This document shows, piece after piece, positions 37,999-45,864 of a stretch of DNA of 64,000 bases. Position 1 is the stretch's first letter. Each line of letters begins with the position of its first letter. Both the position numbers and the translations under genes were made by a program. Under the pieces are notes generated by a model. It saw only the letters and a list, made by a program, of their open reading frames with translations. It ran no database searches and was not told the origin of the DNA. Source of the stretch: Pontixanthobacter gangjinensis (GTDB taxonomy: Bacteria > Pseudomonadota > Alphaproteobacteria > Sphingomonadales > Sphingomonadaceae); contig NZ_WTYS01000001.1 of the NCBI RefSeq assembly GCF_009827545.1, positions 1,141,772 through 1,205,771 of the forward strand, written 5' to 3'.

Positions 37999-38639
37999 AT
38001 ATGAATAAGGCCCCAGACGCGAAGAGCCAAGCTGCCAAAAGGAAACAGCCGATGAAGGCATGGATGAAGACAATCGTCGCAGGCGCTGCGGTGCTCGGCC
38101 TGTCGGGCTGCATCAGTCTCGGTTCCGAACCGCCGCCGAGTTTGCTGACGCTAACATCGACCAGCAGCGTTGCGGCGGGTATGACTTCCACCGGTACTGC
38201 GGACAGCGCGATTAAGATTCTGGAACCCGAAGTTCCCCAAAGACTGAATGTCACCCGGGTTCCGGTTCAGGTTGATGCGACTGAAATCGCCTATCTGAAA
38301 GATGCGGTTTGGGTCGAAAGACCCGCGCGCTTGTTCCAGCGGCTGTTGGCCGAAACGATCCGTGCCAAATCCAATCGGCTGGTGATCGACGGCGAAGATC
38401 CCGGCCTGATTGCCAAGTCGCAATTGCGCGGCACCTTGCGCGAATTTGGCTATGATGCGGCAACCTCTTCGGTCATTGTCAGGTTTGATGCGGTGCGAGC
38501 CGGCGCAGATGGCGCGATTGAAACCCGCCGGTTTGAAAGCGTCCAATCAGGTGTTGTGGCAGAGACCGGACCCGTTGGTGATGCGCTCAATCGCGGGGCC
38601 AATGATGTCGCCAGTCAAGTTGCGGACTGGATTGGCTAG
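37995..38639 (+). CDS. ABC-type transport auxiliary lipoprotein (PqiC/LptE-like)
   Basis: A 214-residue lipoprotein whose lipobox LSGC puts the lipidated cysteine at position 39 (AGAAVLGLSGCISLG). Initiation at Met20 (MKAWMKTIVAG) would give a normal-length signal peptide, yet the ATG at 37995 overlaps the mlaD stop, which supports translational coupling. The mature part has the DUF330/PqiC-like layout, with VPVQVDATEIAYLKDAVWVE, then RPARLFQRLLAETI. It probably links the inner-membrane MCE complex to the outer membrane in place of MlaA or MlaC, neither of which is seen here. Confidence 0.87.
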   Translation: MNMNKAPDAKSQAAKRKQPMKAWMKTIVAGAAVLGLSGCISLGSEPPPSLLTLTSTSSVAAGMTSTGTADSAIKILEPEVPQRLNVTRVPVQVDATEIAYLKDAVWVERPARLFQRLLAETIRAKSNRLVIDGEDPGLIAKSQLRGTLREFGYDAATSSVIVRFDAVRAGADGAIETRRFESVQSGVVAETGPVGDALNRGANDVASQVADWIG

Positions 38640-38642
38640 GGG

Positions 38643-39335
38643 CTACCGGGTCAGTGTGTAAAATTCCCAAGCGGTCATGAAATCGGCGGTCCGGCGATTG
38701 CGGACAGCCTGCGCTTCGTAATCTGCGCCCCATTGCTCGATCTGCCAGTCTTCTTCCAGATTGGCCGCGCCCCACAACGCTTCGGCATCGGCGCCGGCTT
38801 CCAGTGCCGACATACCGATGCACAAGGATGCGGTCAGCGACGTCATGGTCAGCAGCGAAGTGAGCGCGAATTCATCGAGCGCGCTTAGGCGATTCGATAA
38901 TTGCGTAGCGATTTCGGGCGATTGGGGCCGATGAATGATGCCGCTCACGCGCTGCATCATCACACCTTCGCGGGCTTCAAATTCGTTCAGCAGCGGGTCC
39001 CAAACCTCTTGCTGCCGCGCGAAAAAGTGGCCGCCGGGATCCGCACGATAACACAGCGTGTCGGTTTCCGCATATTTCAGCAATTTGGCAATCGGGTCTG
39101 CGCGGTCCGGGCGGACCATATCGATGGTGTAATCCACATGATCGCGAAAGCGGAATAATGCCGGATCGATCTTATCGCCTTGTGCGTCCCATTCAGCCGC
39201 CAGCGTTTCAGCGAGCGAGCGGGTTGGCGCAATTTGCGCTGATCCAAGTGCGGTTTTTACCGGCCGCCCATCCAATTGGACTTGGAAGCCCCCTTCTGCC
39301 TCGGCAATCCCGGTATCTTTGTAAAAACGCTTCAT
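38643..39335 (-). CDS. ATP12 family F1-ATPase assembly chaperone
   Basis: A 230-residue protein. MKRFYKDTGIAEAEGGFQVQ, LDGRPVKTALGSAQIAPT and AAEWDAQGDKIDP match the ATP12 family, and DTLCYRADPGG and WDPLLNEFEAREGV are its conserved centre. In mitochondria ATP12 holds the F1 alpha subunit during assembly; alphaproteobacterial members are thought to do the same. It is the last gene of a chain running from crcB, starting 10 bases after the stop of the small membrane gene. The frame is open upstream to 39446, but the ATG at 39335 fits the family N terminus. Confidence 0.92.
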   Translation of the reverse strand: MKRFYKDTGIAEAEGGFQVQLDGRPVKTALGSAQIAPTRSLAETLAAEWDAQGDKIDPALFRFRDHVDYTIDMVRPDRADPIAKLLKYAETDTLCYRADPGGHFFARQQEVWDPLLNEFEAREGVMMQRVSGIIHRPQSPEIATQLSNRLSALDEFALTSLLTMTSLTASLCIGMSALEAGADAEALWGAANLEEDWQIEQWGADYEAQAVRNRRTADFMTAWEFYTLTR

Positions 39336-39345
39336 ATCGGGAGAA

Positions 39346-39582
39346 TCAATCAGGTGTCCGCCAGCGCTTGGCGAGCAGCAAAGGAAAAATGAAGAATCCG
39401 GCCATTCCGGCGGCCAGCAAAATATAGCCGATCCATACTGGCGCACCAGCGGTACCGTTGGCGATTAGCAGTCCGGTCATGACTGCAATAGCGCCGACGA
39501 GCCGGACCATGCTAAGCATGAAAAAGCGGTTTCGCGCCAAGGCTTCTTCTTCGCTGGGGCCGTTATCGGGTGCTTTTGTCAC
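39346..39582 (-). CDS. Small two-helix membrane protein
   Basis: A 78-residue protein with a hydrophilic N terminus (APDNGPSEEEALARNRFF) and two membrane helices (SMVRLVGAIAVMTGLLIANG and APVWIGYILLAAGMAGFFIF), ending in KRWRTPD. It starts with GTG, whose GTGA overlaps the HAD-phosphatase stop. Similar unnamed proteins are common beside ATP12 genes in sphingomonads, as far as I recall. No function can be assigned; position suggests a link to ATP-synthase assembly. Confidence 0.75.
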   Translation of the reverse strand: MTKAPDNGPSEEEALARNRFFMLSMVRLVGAIAVMTGLLIANGTAGAPVWIGYILLAAGMAGFFIFPLLLAKRWRTPD

Positions 39583-40247
39583 AGCAGCATCGCCCCCAAT
39601 TCACGGGGGTTTCTGGCGATGGCTTCCGCGCCTTCTGCCAGCAGTTCTTGCGGCGTATGATACCCCCAATCGACCCCGATTGATCGTACTCTGGCGCTGC
39701 GCGCCATGGTGATGTCGAATGTGGTATCGCCAATCATCACCGCGCTATCTGTATTTACCGCGTCATCGATCAAGGCGGCATCGGCAATCGCCGCTTCGAG
39801 CATCGCAGGGTGCGGTTTGGATGGGTGACGGTCAGCGGTTTGGAGCGAAACGAAATGGTCGTTCAAGCCATGTGTCATCAGACAGGAAAATAGCCCGCGA
39901 TCCGATTTTCCTGTGGCAACCGCAAGCAGCCATCCTGCATCGCGCAGCCGGTCAAGCAATTCGGGGATGCCGTCAAACAGGGGTTCCTGGAGGCGGCCTT
40001 CCAACCGGCTTGAGCGAAAGGCGCTCTTATACGCATCGACTGCGGCGGCGCGCTGGTTGCCGCTGGCGGATGGTGCCAGCTCGCTTAGCGCTTGAGGCAG
40101 GCTCAGCCCGACAATGCGGCGCACCGAATGACGATCGGGCGCGGGCAAATCAGCCGCATCAAAGGCGATTTCCATCGCCTCGCAGATGCTGGCTTGGCCA
40201 TCGACCAATGTCCCGTCGCAATCAAATATGGCGAGTTTGCCGCTCAC
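39579..40247 (-). CDS. HAD-superfamily phosphatase (phosphoglycolate phosphatase-like)
   Basis: A 222-residue HAD hydrolase. Motif I is FDCDGTLVDGQ with the nucleophile aspartate, motif II VATGKSDRG, motif III the lysine of SKPHP, and motif IV MIGDTTFDITMA. A cap domain of the C1 type follows motif I (CEAMEIAFDAADLPAPDRHS). It resembles Gph, which removes phosphate from 2-phosphoglycolate, but closely related enzymes act on nucleotides or pyrophosphate. It shares four bases with the upstream flavoprotein gene and four with the downstream small membrane gene. Confidence 0.88.
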   Translation of the reverse strand: MSGKLAIFDCDGTLVDGQASICEAMEIAFDAADLPAPDRHSVRRIVGLSLPQALSELAPSASGNQRAAAVDAYKSAFRSSRLEGRLQEPLFDGIPELLDRLRDAGWLLAVATGKSDRGLFSCLMTHGLNDHFVSLQTADRHPSKPHPAMLEAAIADAALIDDAVNTDSAVMIGDTTFDITMARSARVRSIGVDWGYHTPQELLAEGAEAIARNPRELGAMLL

Positions 40248-40861
40248 TTGGTTTCCTCATCGCTCACAAGGGTCCGCATCAATTCGGCAATTGCGTGCGA
40301 ACCGTTTGCTTGCAGGCCCTCTGCAATCCGTGCGCGGTCACCGGCGCTATCATCCTGCGACAATTTTATCGTATCGCGCCATGCGAAAACTTCCATTTCG
40401 AAACCTACAATGCCTGCAACCAGCTTGCGTTTACGCTCGTCGGTCAGCTCGGCCATCGACCATGGCTTACCGCCCTCGGCTCGTCCTTCATGCCTCCGCG
40501 ATAGGTTTTCGAGCATTGCTAGCGTGCCTTCGGCCTCCATCCCGCGAACCGGACCTTCGAGCTCGAGCGCAATGAAATTCCAGGTCGGGACTGTGTTGCG
40601 GTCTTCGTACCACCGGGCAGACACATAGGCATCGGGGCCGTTGACCACCAACAAAGCGGTCTGCCCAATCAGATGTTTGGCCAGCGCATTACCGCGAGAC
40701 AAGTGAAATTGCACGGCCCCGTCACCTGTCGAAAGCAGCGGTGTGTGCGCGACCCGCGGACCATCGCTTGTTTGGGCAAAGACCATGCCGATGCCCACTT
40801 GGTCGATCAGGGTTTCCTGCAATGCGCGGTCGCCGCTTCGATATGCGGAATTGGGGTGCAT
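40244..40861 (-). CDS. PaiB-like FMN-binding protein
   Basis: A 205-residue protein of the PaiB family. Typical blocks are MHPNSAYRSGDRALQETLID, VAHTPLLSTGDGAVQFHLSR, GNALAKHL and VSARWYEDRNTVPTWNFIAL. The fold is a split-barrel flavin-binding domain. PaiB in Bacillus was described as a transcriptional repressor of sporulation and degradative enzymes, but the biochemical role in other bacteria is unproven. Its ATG shares one base with the stop of the pseudouridine synthase gene (TGATG), and its own stop overlaps the HAD gene. Confidence 0.85.
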   Translation of the reverse strand: MHPNSAYRSGDRALQETLIDQVGIGMVFAQTSDGPRVAHTPLLSTGDGAVQFHLSRGNALAKHLIGQTALLVVNGPDAYVSARWYEDRNTVPTWNFIALELEGPVRGMEAEGTLAMLENLSRRHEGRAEGGKPWSMAELTDERKRKLVAGIVGFEMEVFAWRDTIKLSQDDSAGDRARIAEGLQANGSHAIAELMRTLVSDEETK

Positions 40862-42165
40862 CAGCTTCTGCCTCTGCCTCGACCAGCTGTTTTATTGGCA
40901 CCTGTAGGCTTGCCGCCAGCAGGTTTACCGCGTGTGGGTTTGCCGGCCGGGCCGTTGGCGAATTTCTTGGGCGATTTTTTGCCGAGCTTCTTCTTGGGGC
41001 CTTCGCCTGCGCGGCCTTTTCGCTCGCCGCGCTGGTCCTTGCGGATTTGCTTGGAATATTGCTTGGCGACACGCTTCTTGGTGACTTTGTCCATCGGCCC
41101 GCGATCCTGTTCGGGTGCGGCATCGCTGTCATTCTCGTCAAAGCCAAGCTGTTCCATACTGCTGGCGAAATGTTCGGGCAATTCAGCAGTTACGTCGAGC
41201 GGCGCGCCATCGGGGTGGTCGATAATCAGGCGGCGTGCGTGAAGATGCATTTTGCGGCTGATACTGCCGGTCAGGAAAGCATCCTGACCGCCATATTTGC
41301 CGTCGCCAACGATAGGGTGGCCAATCGCGGCCATATGGACACGAAGCTGGTGCGTGCGGCCGGTGAAGGGTTGCAGTTCCACCCACGCGGCGCGGTTGCC
41401 GGCGCGGTCGACAACCCGGTATTTCGTCTTCGCGCTTTGCCCGTCTTTCTCGTCGACGTGCATTTTCTCGCCACCAGTGCCCGGTTGCTTGGCGATGGCG
41501 GCTTCGATGATGCCGTCATGCACTTCGGGCACGCCGACAATCAGCGCCCAATAGACTTTCTTGGCCGACCGGCCCGAGAAACGCTTGGAGAAAAACGCTG
41601 CGCTGCCAGGTGTGCGGGCAGTCAGCAATACACCGCTGGTATCTTTATCAAGCCGGTGCACAAGGCGCGGGCGCGGGGATTTTTCATCGGCGAATGCATC
41701 AAGCAGGCGGTCAACATGGTCGCGCGTGCCGGTGCCGCCTTGCGTGGCTAGGCCGGGCGGCTTGTTGAGCACAATCGCAGCCTTATCCTGTGTAATCAGC
41801 ATCCGCTCGGCGCGTTCGATATCCTCGTCGGACAAATCCTCACGCTTGCGAGGACCGCGTGCGGCGGTCTCCCCACCTGGCGGAACGCGCAGAACCTGGC
41901 CCGCTTTCAGGCGGTCTTCGGGTTTGACCCGTCCGCCATCAATTCGGATCTGCCCCGTTCGCGCCCAGCGACTGACCATCGCAAAGCCGATTTGCGGCAG
42001 ATTGCGCTTGAACCAACGGTCCATGCGAATGTCATCATCATCGGGACCGATGGTGAATTGGCGGACGTTGTCCGACGGCTTGGCCTCATCCCAAGGATTG
42101 TTTGTCGAACCCTCTTTCGGTTCGCTCCCTTGCGATTTTTCGGATTTTGAACGGTCGCCGCTCAT
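40861..42165 (-). CDS. RluA-family pseudouridine synthase with long basic tail
   Basis: A 434-residue protein. An acidic N-terminal stretch is followed by an S4 domain (MDRWFKRNLPQIGFAMVSRW), then the catalytic domain with HRLDKDTSGVLL and PFTGRTHQLRVHMAAIGHPI. Such enzymes modify 23S rRNA; RluC is the nearest namesake. Unusually, about 80 residues at the C terminus are rich in Lys, Arg, Gly and Pro (for example KKRVAKQYSKQIRKDQRGER and repeated GKP units), probably binding RNA or the ribosome. Its ATGA start overlaps the crcB stop. A second paralogue is at 12572. Confidence 0.9.
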   Translation of the reverse strand: MSGDRSKSEKSQGSEPKEGSTNNPWDEAKPSDNVRQFTIGPDDDDIRMDRWFKRNLPQIGFAMVSRWARTGQIRIDGGRVKPEDRLKAGQVLRVPPGGETAARGPRKREDLSDEDIERAERMLITQDKAAIVLNKPPGLATQGGTGTRDHVDRLLDAFADEKSPRPRLVHRLDKDTSGVLLTARTPGSAAFFSKRFSGRSAKKVYWALIVGVPEVHDGIIEAAIAKQPGTGGEKMHVDEKDGQSAKTKYRVVDRAGNRAAWVELQPFTGRTHQLRVHMAAIGHPIVGDGKYGGQDAFLTGSISRKMHLHARRLIIDHPDGAPLDVTAELPEHFASSMEQLGFDENDSDAAPEQDRGPMDKVTKKRVAKQYSKQIRKDQRGERKGRAGEGPKKKLGKKSPKKFANGPAGKPTRGKPAGGKPTGANKTAGRGRGRS

Positions 42166-42572
42166 GCTGCCAGCCTCATGATAATCAATCCAAGATATAA
42201 GCCGACCAAACCGGCAAGAACCGAAACCAGCGCGTAAGTAAGAGCAAGACCCGATTGGCCGCGCTCTATCAACAGCATCATTTCGAGGCTGAAGGATGAA
42301 AAAGTAGTGAACCCGCCGAGCAAGCCGACGCCTACAAGTAATCGCCAATGATCACTACCCGCGCCGCTATGCTTCGCAAGAAACCCCGCTAGCAATCCCA
42401 TAGCCAAGCTGCCGACGACATTAACTGCCAGCGTCGCCCACGGAAAAGCAGTGACTGTTTGCGGGCCAAGCCATCCGGTCATAGCGCGGCCTGCCTGATA
42501 CCGTAAGGCAGCGCCAACAGCGCCGCCCAACGCAACGTTGATTGTGGCGGCCAGAGGAGTGAGTGAGGACAT
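42162..42572 (-). CDS. crcB: Fluoride channel CrcB (Fluc)
   Basis: A 136-residue four-helix membrane protein that works as an antiparallel dimer to leak fluoride out of the cell. The signature GGFTTFSSFSLEMMLL in helix 3 and the N-terminal VALGGAVGAALRYQAGR are present, as is AFPWATLAVNVVGSLAMGLL with the pore asparagine. It is the first gene of the chain to ATP12. I see no fluoride riboswitch in the 188 bases between it and rpsU. Confidence 0.95.
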   Translation of the reverse strand: MSSLTPLAATINVALGGAVGAALRYQAGRAMTGWLGPQTVTAFPWATLAVNVVGSLAMGLLAGFLAKHSGAGSDHWRLLVGVGLLGGFTTFSSFSLEMMLLIERGQSGLALTYALVSVLAGLVGLYLGLIIMRLAA

Positions 42573-42760
42573 ACCCGGTCCCTTAGACGCGCTGGCGGCA
42601 AGTTGAAAGCCGCTTCGCTCTTGCCAAAAGACCCGCGATTCGCTAATTGCCTCTGCGTTCGAGCCGGTCCCTTGCGGATTCGGCCCCTTTTCGTTGATTT
42701 TTACGGGGCATGACCGCGTTACTGCGGGCCAAGTCCTTTTGCACTGAGGTTTTTGAATTT

Positions 42761-42961
42761 ATGCAAATCATGGTTCGCGATAACAATGTCGACCAAGCTC
42801 TCCGCGCGCTCAAGAAGAAGCTGCAGCGTGAAGGCGTGTATCGCGAAATGAAGCTGCGTCGGCACTTTGAAAAGCCAAGCGAAAAGCGCGCCCGTGAAAA
42901 GGCTGCTGCAGTTCGCCGCGCTCGCAAGATGGATCGCAAGCGCGAAGAACGTGACGGCTAA
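42761..42961 (+). CDS. rpsU: 30S ribosomal protein S21
   Basis: A 66-residue basic protein, [20 protein letters not shown] then [12 protein letters not shown], matching the alphaproteobacterial S21 length and N terminus. ATG at 42770 is a second in-frame start, but the first fits relatives. S21 sits near the anti-Shine-Dalgarno end of 16S rRNA and helps initiation. A strong terminator follows. Confidence 0.96.
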   Translation: MQIMVRDNNVDQALRALKKKLQREGVYREMKLRRHFEKPSEKRAREKAAAVRRARKMDRKREERDG

Positions 42962-43013
42962 TCGCCTGACACGGTAAACTCCGGCTTGAACTAGGCCTTT
43001 GTATAAGCCATCA

Positions 43014-43044
43014 GGGCGCGGAGAGATCTGCGCCCTTTTGTTTT
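43014..43044 (+). terminator. rho-independent terminator of rpsU
   Basis: GGGCGC (43014-43019) pairs with GCGCCC (43030-43035), with GGAGAGATCT in the loop region, followed by TTTTGTTTT. Confidence 0.85.
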
Positions 43045-43111
43045 GGGTGCGACCAAGCTGAAACCATGTAGAATTGGGCCAAGCATTGCGGCCCGACATC
43101 AGGACACCACA

Positions 43112-43705
43112 ATGACCGAAATCACCAAAGTGCCAATTCATCCGATTGCCAAGGGTTCGCTGACGAAACTTTGGCTTGGCATTGTTGTCGCGATACTTGC
43201 TGGTGCAGGCATTGCCTGGGCAGCAATTCCGGCGGGTGTTTCGGTCGAAACCGTGACCGAAGGTTCCGGCCCGAGTCCCGAATTGGGCGATGTGATATTC
43301 GTTAAATATGTCGGCAAACTGGCCGATGGCACCGTGTTTGACGAATCGCGCCCGTCGCAATTCCCCGAAGGTCTGTTTCCCGATGGTACGCCGATGCCGC
43401 TCGAAGAAGGCCAGCTAATCGATGGCTTCCTCGAAGGGCTGCTGAAGACCAAGAAGGGCGGCAGCTACATTCTCGAAATTCCATCGGACAAAGCCTATGG
43501 CGATGATCCGCAGCCCGGTTCGCCAATTCCGGCCGGTGCCGATCTGGTGTTTGAGGTTGAAGTTGTCGACTTCATGACCCGCGAAGATGCGGAACGCCGC
43601 TTGCAAGCTCTGCAACAAATGATGGAATCGCAAGGCGGCGCTGAAGGTGGCCCTGCGGGGGCTGGCCCTCCAGCAGGTCCTCCAACTGGACAGCCTGGCA
43701 ACTAA
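43112..43705 (+). CDS. Membrane-anchored FKBP-type peptidyl-prolyl isomerase
   Basis: A 197-residue isomerase. One N-terminal membrane helix (LWLGIVVAILAGAGIAWAAI) lacks a clear cleavage site, so it may be an anchor or an uncleaved signal. The FKBP domain runs from about residue 50: VFVKYVGKLADGTVFDES is read as VIFVKYVGKLADGTVFDES, then QLIDGFLEGLLKTKKGGSYI, PSDKAYGD and IPAGADLVFEVEVVDF. The tail is a low-complexity Gly-Pro-Ala run (GGPAGAGPPAGPPTGQPGN). It should assist proline isomerisation in periplasmic proteins. AGGA lies 8 bases before the ATG. The DUF4153 gene follows after 40 bases. Confidence 0.92.
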   Translation: MTEITKVPIHPIAKGSLTKLWLGIVVAILAGAGIAWAAIPAGVSVETVTEGSGPSPELGDVIFVKYVGKLADGTVFDESRPSQFPEGLFPDGTPMPLEEGQLIDGFLEGLLKTKKGGSYILEIPSDKAYGDDPQPGSPIPAGADLVFEVEVVDFMTREDAERRLQALQQMMESQGGAEGGPAGAGPPAGPPTGQPGN

Positions 43706-43745
43706 TATCAGCACTTCAGGCTGGTGACGCGAAAGGGAAATAGAT

Positions 43746-45479
43746 ATGAATTCCTCCGACACTTCACCAGCCAATAAACCTGCAATGCCCGATGATTGGC
43801 CGCTGCGCCCTTGGGTGCTGACGGCGCTGCTCGGTCTTGCCGGGTTGGCCGTGCATTTTGCCAGTGATGGCGGAGAAGATGTGCCGTGGCGAATGGCGCT
43901 GACCGCATTTTTCTTCTTCGGGTCGGGCATTGCGGCCTTCACTATTGATCGCGATTACCGGATTCCACCCGCCATTTACGCACTGATTTGCGGCGTGGTT
44001 ATGGCGGGGATTGCGTGGCGCGTGACCAGCGCTGGCGATCGTTATGGCGATGAAGCTTTCTGGCTTGCTGCCGGCTTGCTAGCGGTGACGTTGTCTCTGC
44101 CCCTGTTCCAGGCGGGCTTCCACCTCAAACGCTTCGCCACCCCCTATTCGGACACGCATTATTTCGTCTGGACCGATGCGATCAGTGGCGCGGGTGCGCT
44201 CGCATTTACCGGACTTAGCTGGTTGGTCCTCGCGCTGCTCGCCAGCCTGTTCGAATTGCTCAAGATTGACGTTCTTAGCGACTTGATGAGCGAAGGCTGG
44301 TTTGGCTGGATGTTTTCTGGTGCGGCCTTTGGTGCGGCGCTGGGCGTGCTCCGCAACCAGATCAAAATCCTCGCGACGATGCAATCGGTTGTTCTGTTGG
44401 TGCTGTCTCTGCTGGCCGTCCCGCTGGCCATTGCGCTGGTGCTCTTTCTTCTTTCCATGCTCGTCTCCGGCCCCAATGTCCTGTGGGAGGCAACGCGCAG
44501 CGCAACGCCGATCTTGCTCGGCTGTGCGGTCGGTGCATTTTTGCTCGCCAATGCGGTGCTGCGCGATGATGATGCCGATATGTCTCCATCGCGTATCCAG
44601 CGCTGGGCCGCGCTGGTGCTGGTGCTCGGTATCTTCCCTCTGACTGCATTTGCGGCAGTATCGATGGGCACGCGGATTGCGCAACACGGCCTGAGCCCCG
44701 AACGGATATGGGCGTTAATCGCGATTGCGGTCGCGACAGCTTTCGGGCTCGCATACCTGGTGTCGGCCATCCGCGGGCGCAAAGCCGGGTGGCGCGATTA
44801 TCTGCGTCAGTCGAATTTGCATCTCGCGGTCGGTGTCTCTGTGTTGGCGCTTCTTCTGGCGCTGCCGATTTTCAACTTCGGCGCGATTTCGGTCAGCAAC
44901 CAATTGGCTCGGCTGGAAAGCGGCGCGGTATCAGCGGAAGATTTCGATTATTCGGCGCTGCGCTGGGACTTTGGTGATGCGGGACGCGCGGCCTTGGCAA
45001 AGCTAGCCAAGTCGGACGATGCCGAACGGGCGAAGGGCGCCAAGATTGCTCTGGCGGAAGAATATCGCAGATATCGTAGAGTGGATGCGGCTGAAGCAAG
45101 CGATGAACGCAAGCGCCGCCTTGCCAATTTGCGGATTGATATTGAAGATCCTGCGTTGCGCGAACGCGTTGAACTGAGAATTGCGAGCCAGCAATGGAGC
45201 TGCGAGAAGCCGTGCATCGCAATTGAGCAAAGCGTGACGGGCAATACGCACAAGATCGCGTTGATAGAGGGCGGCCGGATAAATCATCTTTTCATCGATC
45301 CGACCGAGCCTTTGGCGGCAACCGAGATCACGGGTTCCGATATGGAGGCCATGGAAGATCCCGATTATCCAAACCTTCCCCCACCCCAAGTTACCGCCAG
45401 GTCCAAAGTCGAAATTCGCGAATGGACTGGCAAACGGATTTATGTCGATGGCAAGCCGCTCGGCGAGCCTTTCGAATAG
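43746..45479 (+). CDS. DUF4153 polytopic membrane protein
   Basis: A 577-residue protein with about ten to twelve membrane segments in residues 20-400, including the family-typical FVWTDAISGAGALAFTGLSW. Between segments, TATPILLG-like and ALVLVLGIFPLTAFAAVSMG stretches recur. A soluble C-terminal region (residues 420-577) contains DFDYSALRWDFGDAGRAALA and a charged domain ending in YVDGKPLGEPFE. DUF4153 members have no assigned function; many lie in variable envelope loci. Codon usage is like the neighbours'. No operon overlap connects it to gatC. Confidence 0.8.
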   Translation: MNSSDTSPANKPAMPDDWPLRPWVLTALLGLAGLAVHFASDGGEDVPWRMALTAFFFFGSGIAAFTIDRDYRIPPAIYALICGVVMAGIAWRVTSAGDRYGDEAFWLAAGLLAVTLSLPLFQAGFHLKRFATPYSDTHYFVWTDAISGAGALAFTGLSWLVLALLASLFELLKIDVLSDLMSEGWFGWMFSGAAFGAALGVLRNQIKILATMQSVVLLVLSLLAVPLAIALVLFLLSMLVSGPNVLWEATRSATPILLGCAVGAFLLANAVLRDDDADMSPSRIQRWAALVLVLGIFPLTAFAAVSMGTRIAQHGLSPERIWALIAIAVATAFGLAYLVSAIRGRKAGWRDYLRQSNLHLAVGVSVLALLLALPIFNFGAISVSNQLARLESGAVSAEDFDYSALRWDFGDAGRAALAKLAKSDDAERAKGAKIALAEEYRRYRRVDAAEASDERKRRLANLRIDIEDPALRERVELRIASQQWSCEKPCIAIEQSVTGNTHKIALIEGGRINHLFIDPTEPLAATEITGSDMEAMEDPDYPNLPPPQVTARSKVEIREWTGKRIYVDGKPLGEPFE

Positions 45480-45561
45480 GGGCGTCGCTAGAGTCTCGAA
45501 AAATTTGTGCAGTGCACACGATATGCTTGAAGCCATGCGCACGCACGGCTAACGCGAACTC

Positions 45562-45864
45562 ATGTCAGTGAACAAAGCAGATGTGGCCAAGATTGCTTCT
45601 TTGGCCCGTATCAAAATGGGGGATGATGCGCTCGAACGCATGGTCCCTGAACTCAACAATATCCTCGGCTGGGTCGACCAGTTGAGCGAAGTTGATACGT
45701 CGGGCGTAGAGCCGATGACTGCGGTCATTCCCAATGTTCTGCGCCTGCGCGATGATGTGGTGAATGCCGACCCCAAAACCGGCGGTGACCGGCGCGATGA
45801 TATTCTGGCCAATGCACCAGCGGCTGAACACGGCTTCTTCGGTGTGCCGAAGGTGATTGAGTGA
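45562..45864 (+). CDS. gatC: Glutamyl-tRNA(Gln) amidotransferase subunit C
   Basis: A 100-residue protein that bridges GatA and Gat[41 protein letters not shown] and the C-terminal [16 protein letters not shown] are conserved. The complex converts Glu-tRNA(Gln) to Gln-tRNA(Gln), so this organism probably lacks a glutaminyl-tRNA synthetase or also makes Asn-tRNA this way. Its stop overlaps the gatA start by one base (TGATG). Confidence 0.96.
   Translation: MSVNKADVAKIASLARIKMGDDALERMVPELNNILGWVDQLSEVDTSGVEPMTAVIPNVLRLRDDVVNADPKTGGDRRDDILANAPAAEHGFFGVPKVIE

Noticed and set aside
42573-42760. Fluoride riboswitch upstream of crcB
   Set aside because: I found no recognisable conserved core in the spacer on the crcB strand.
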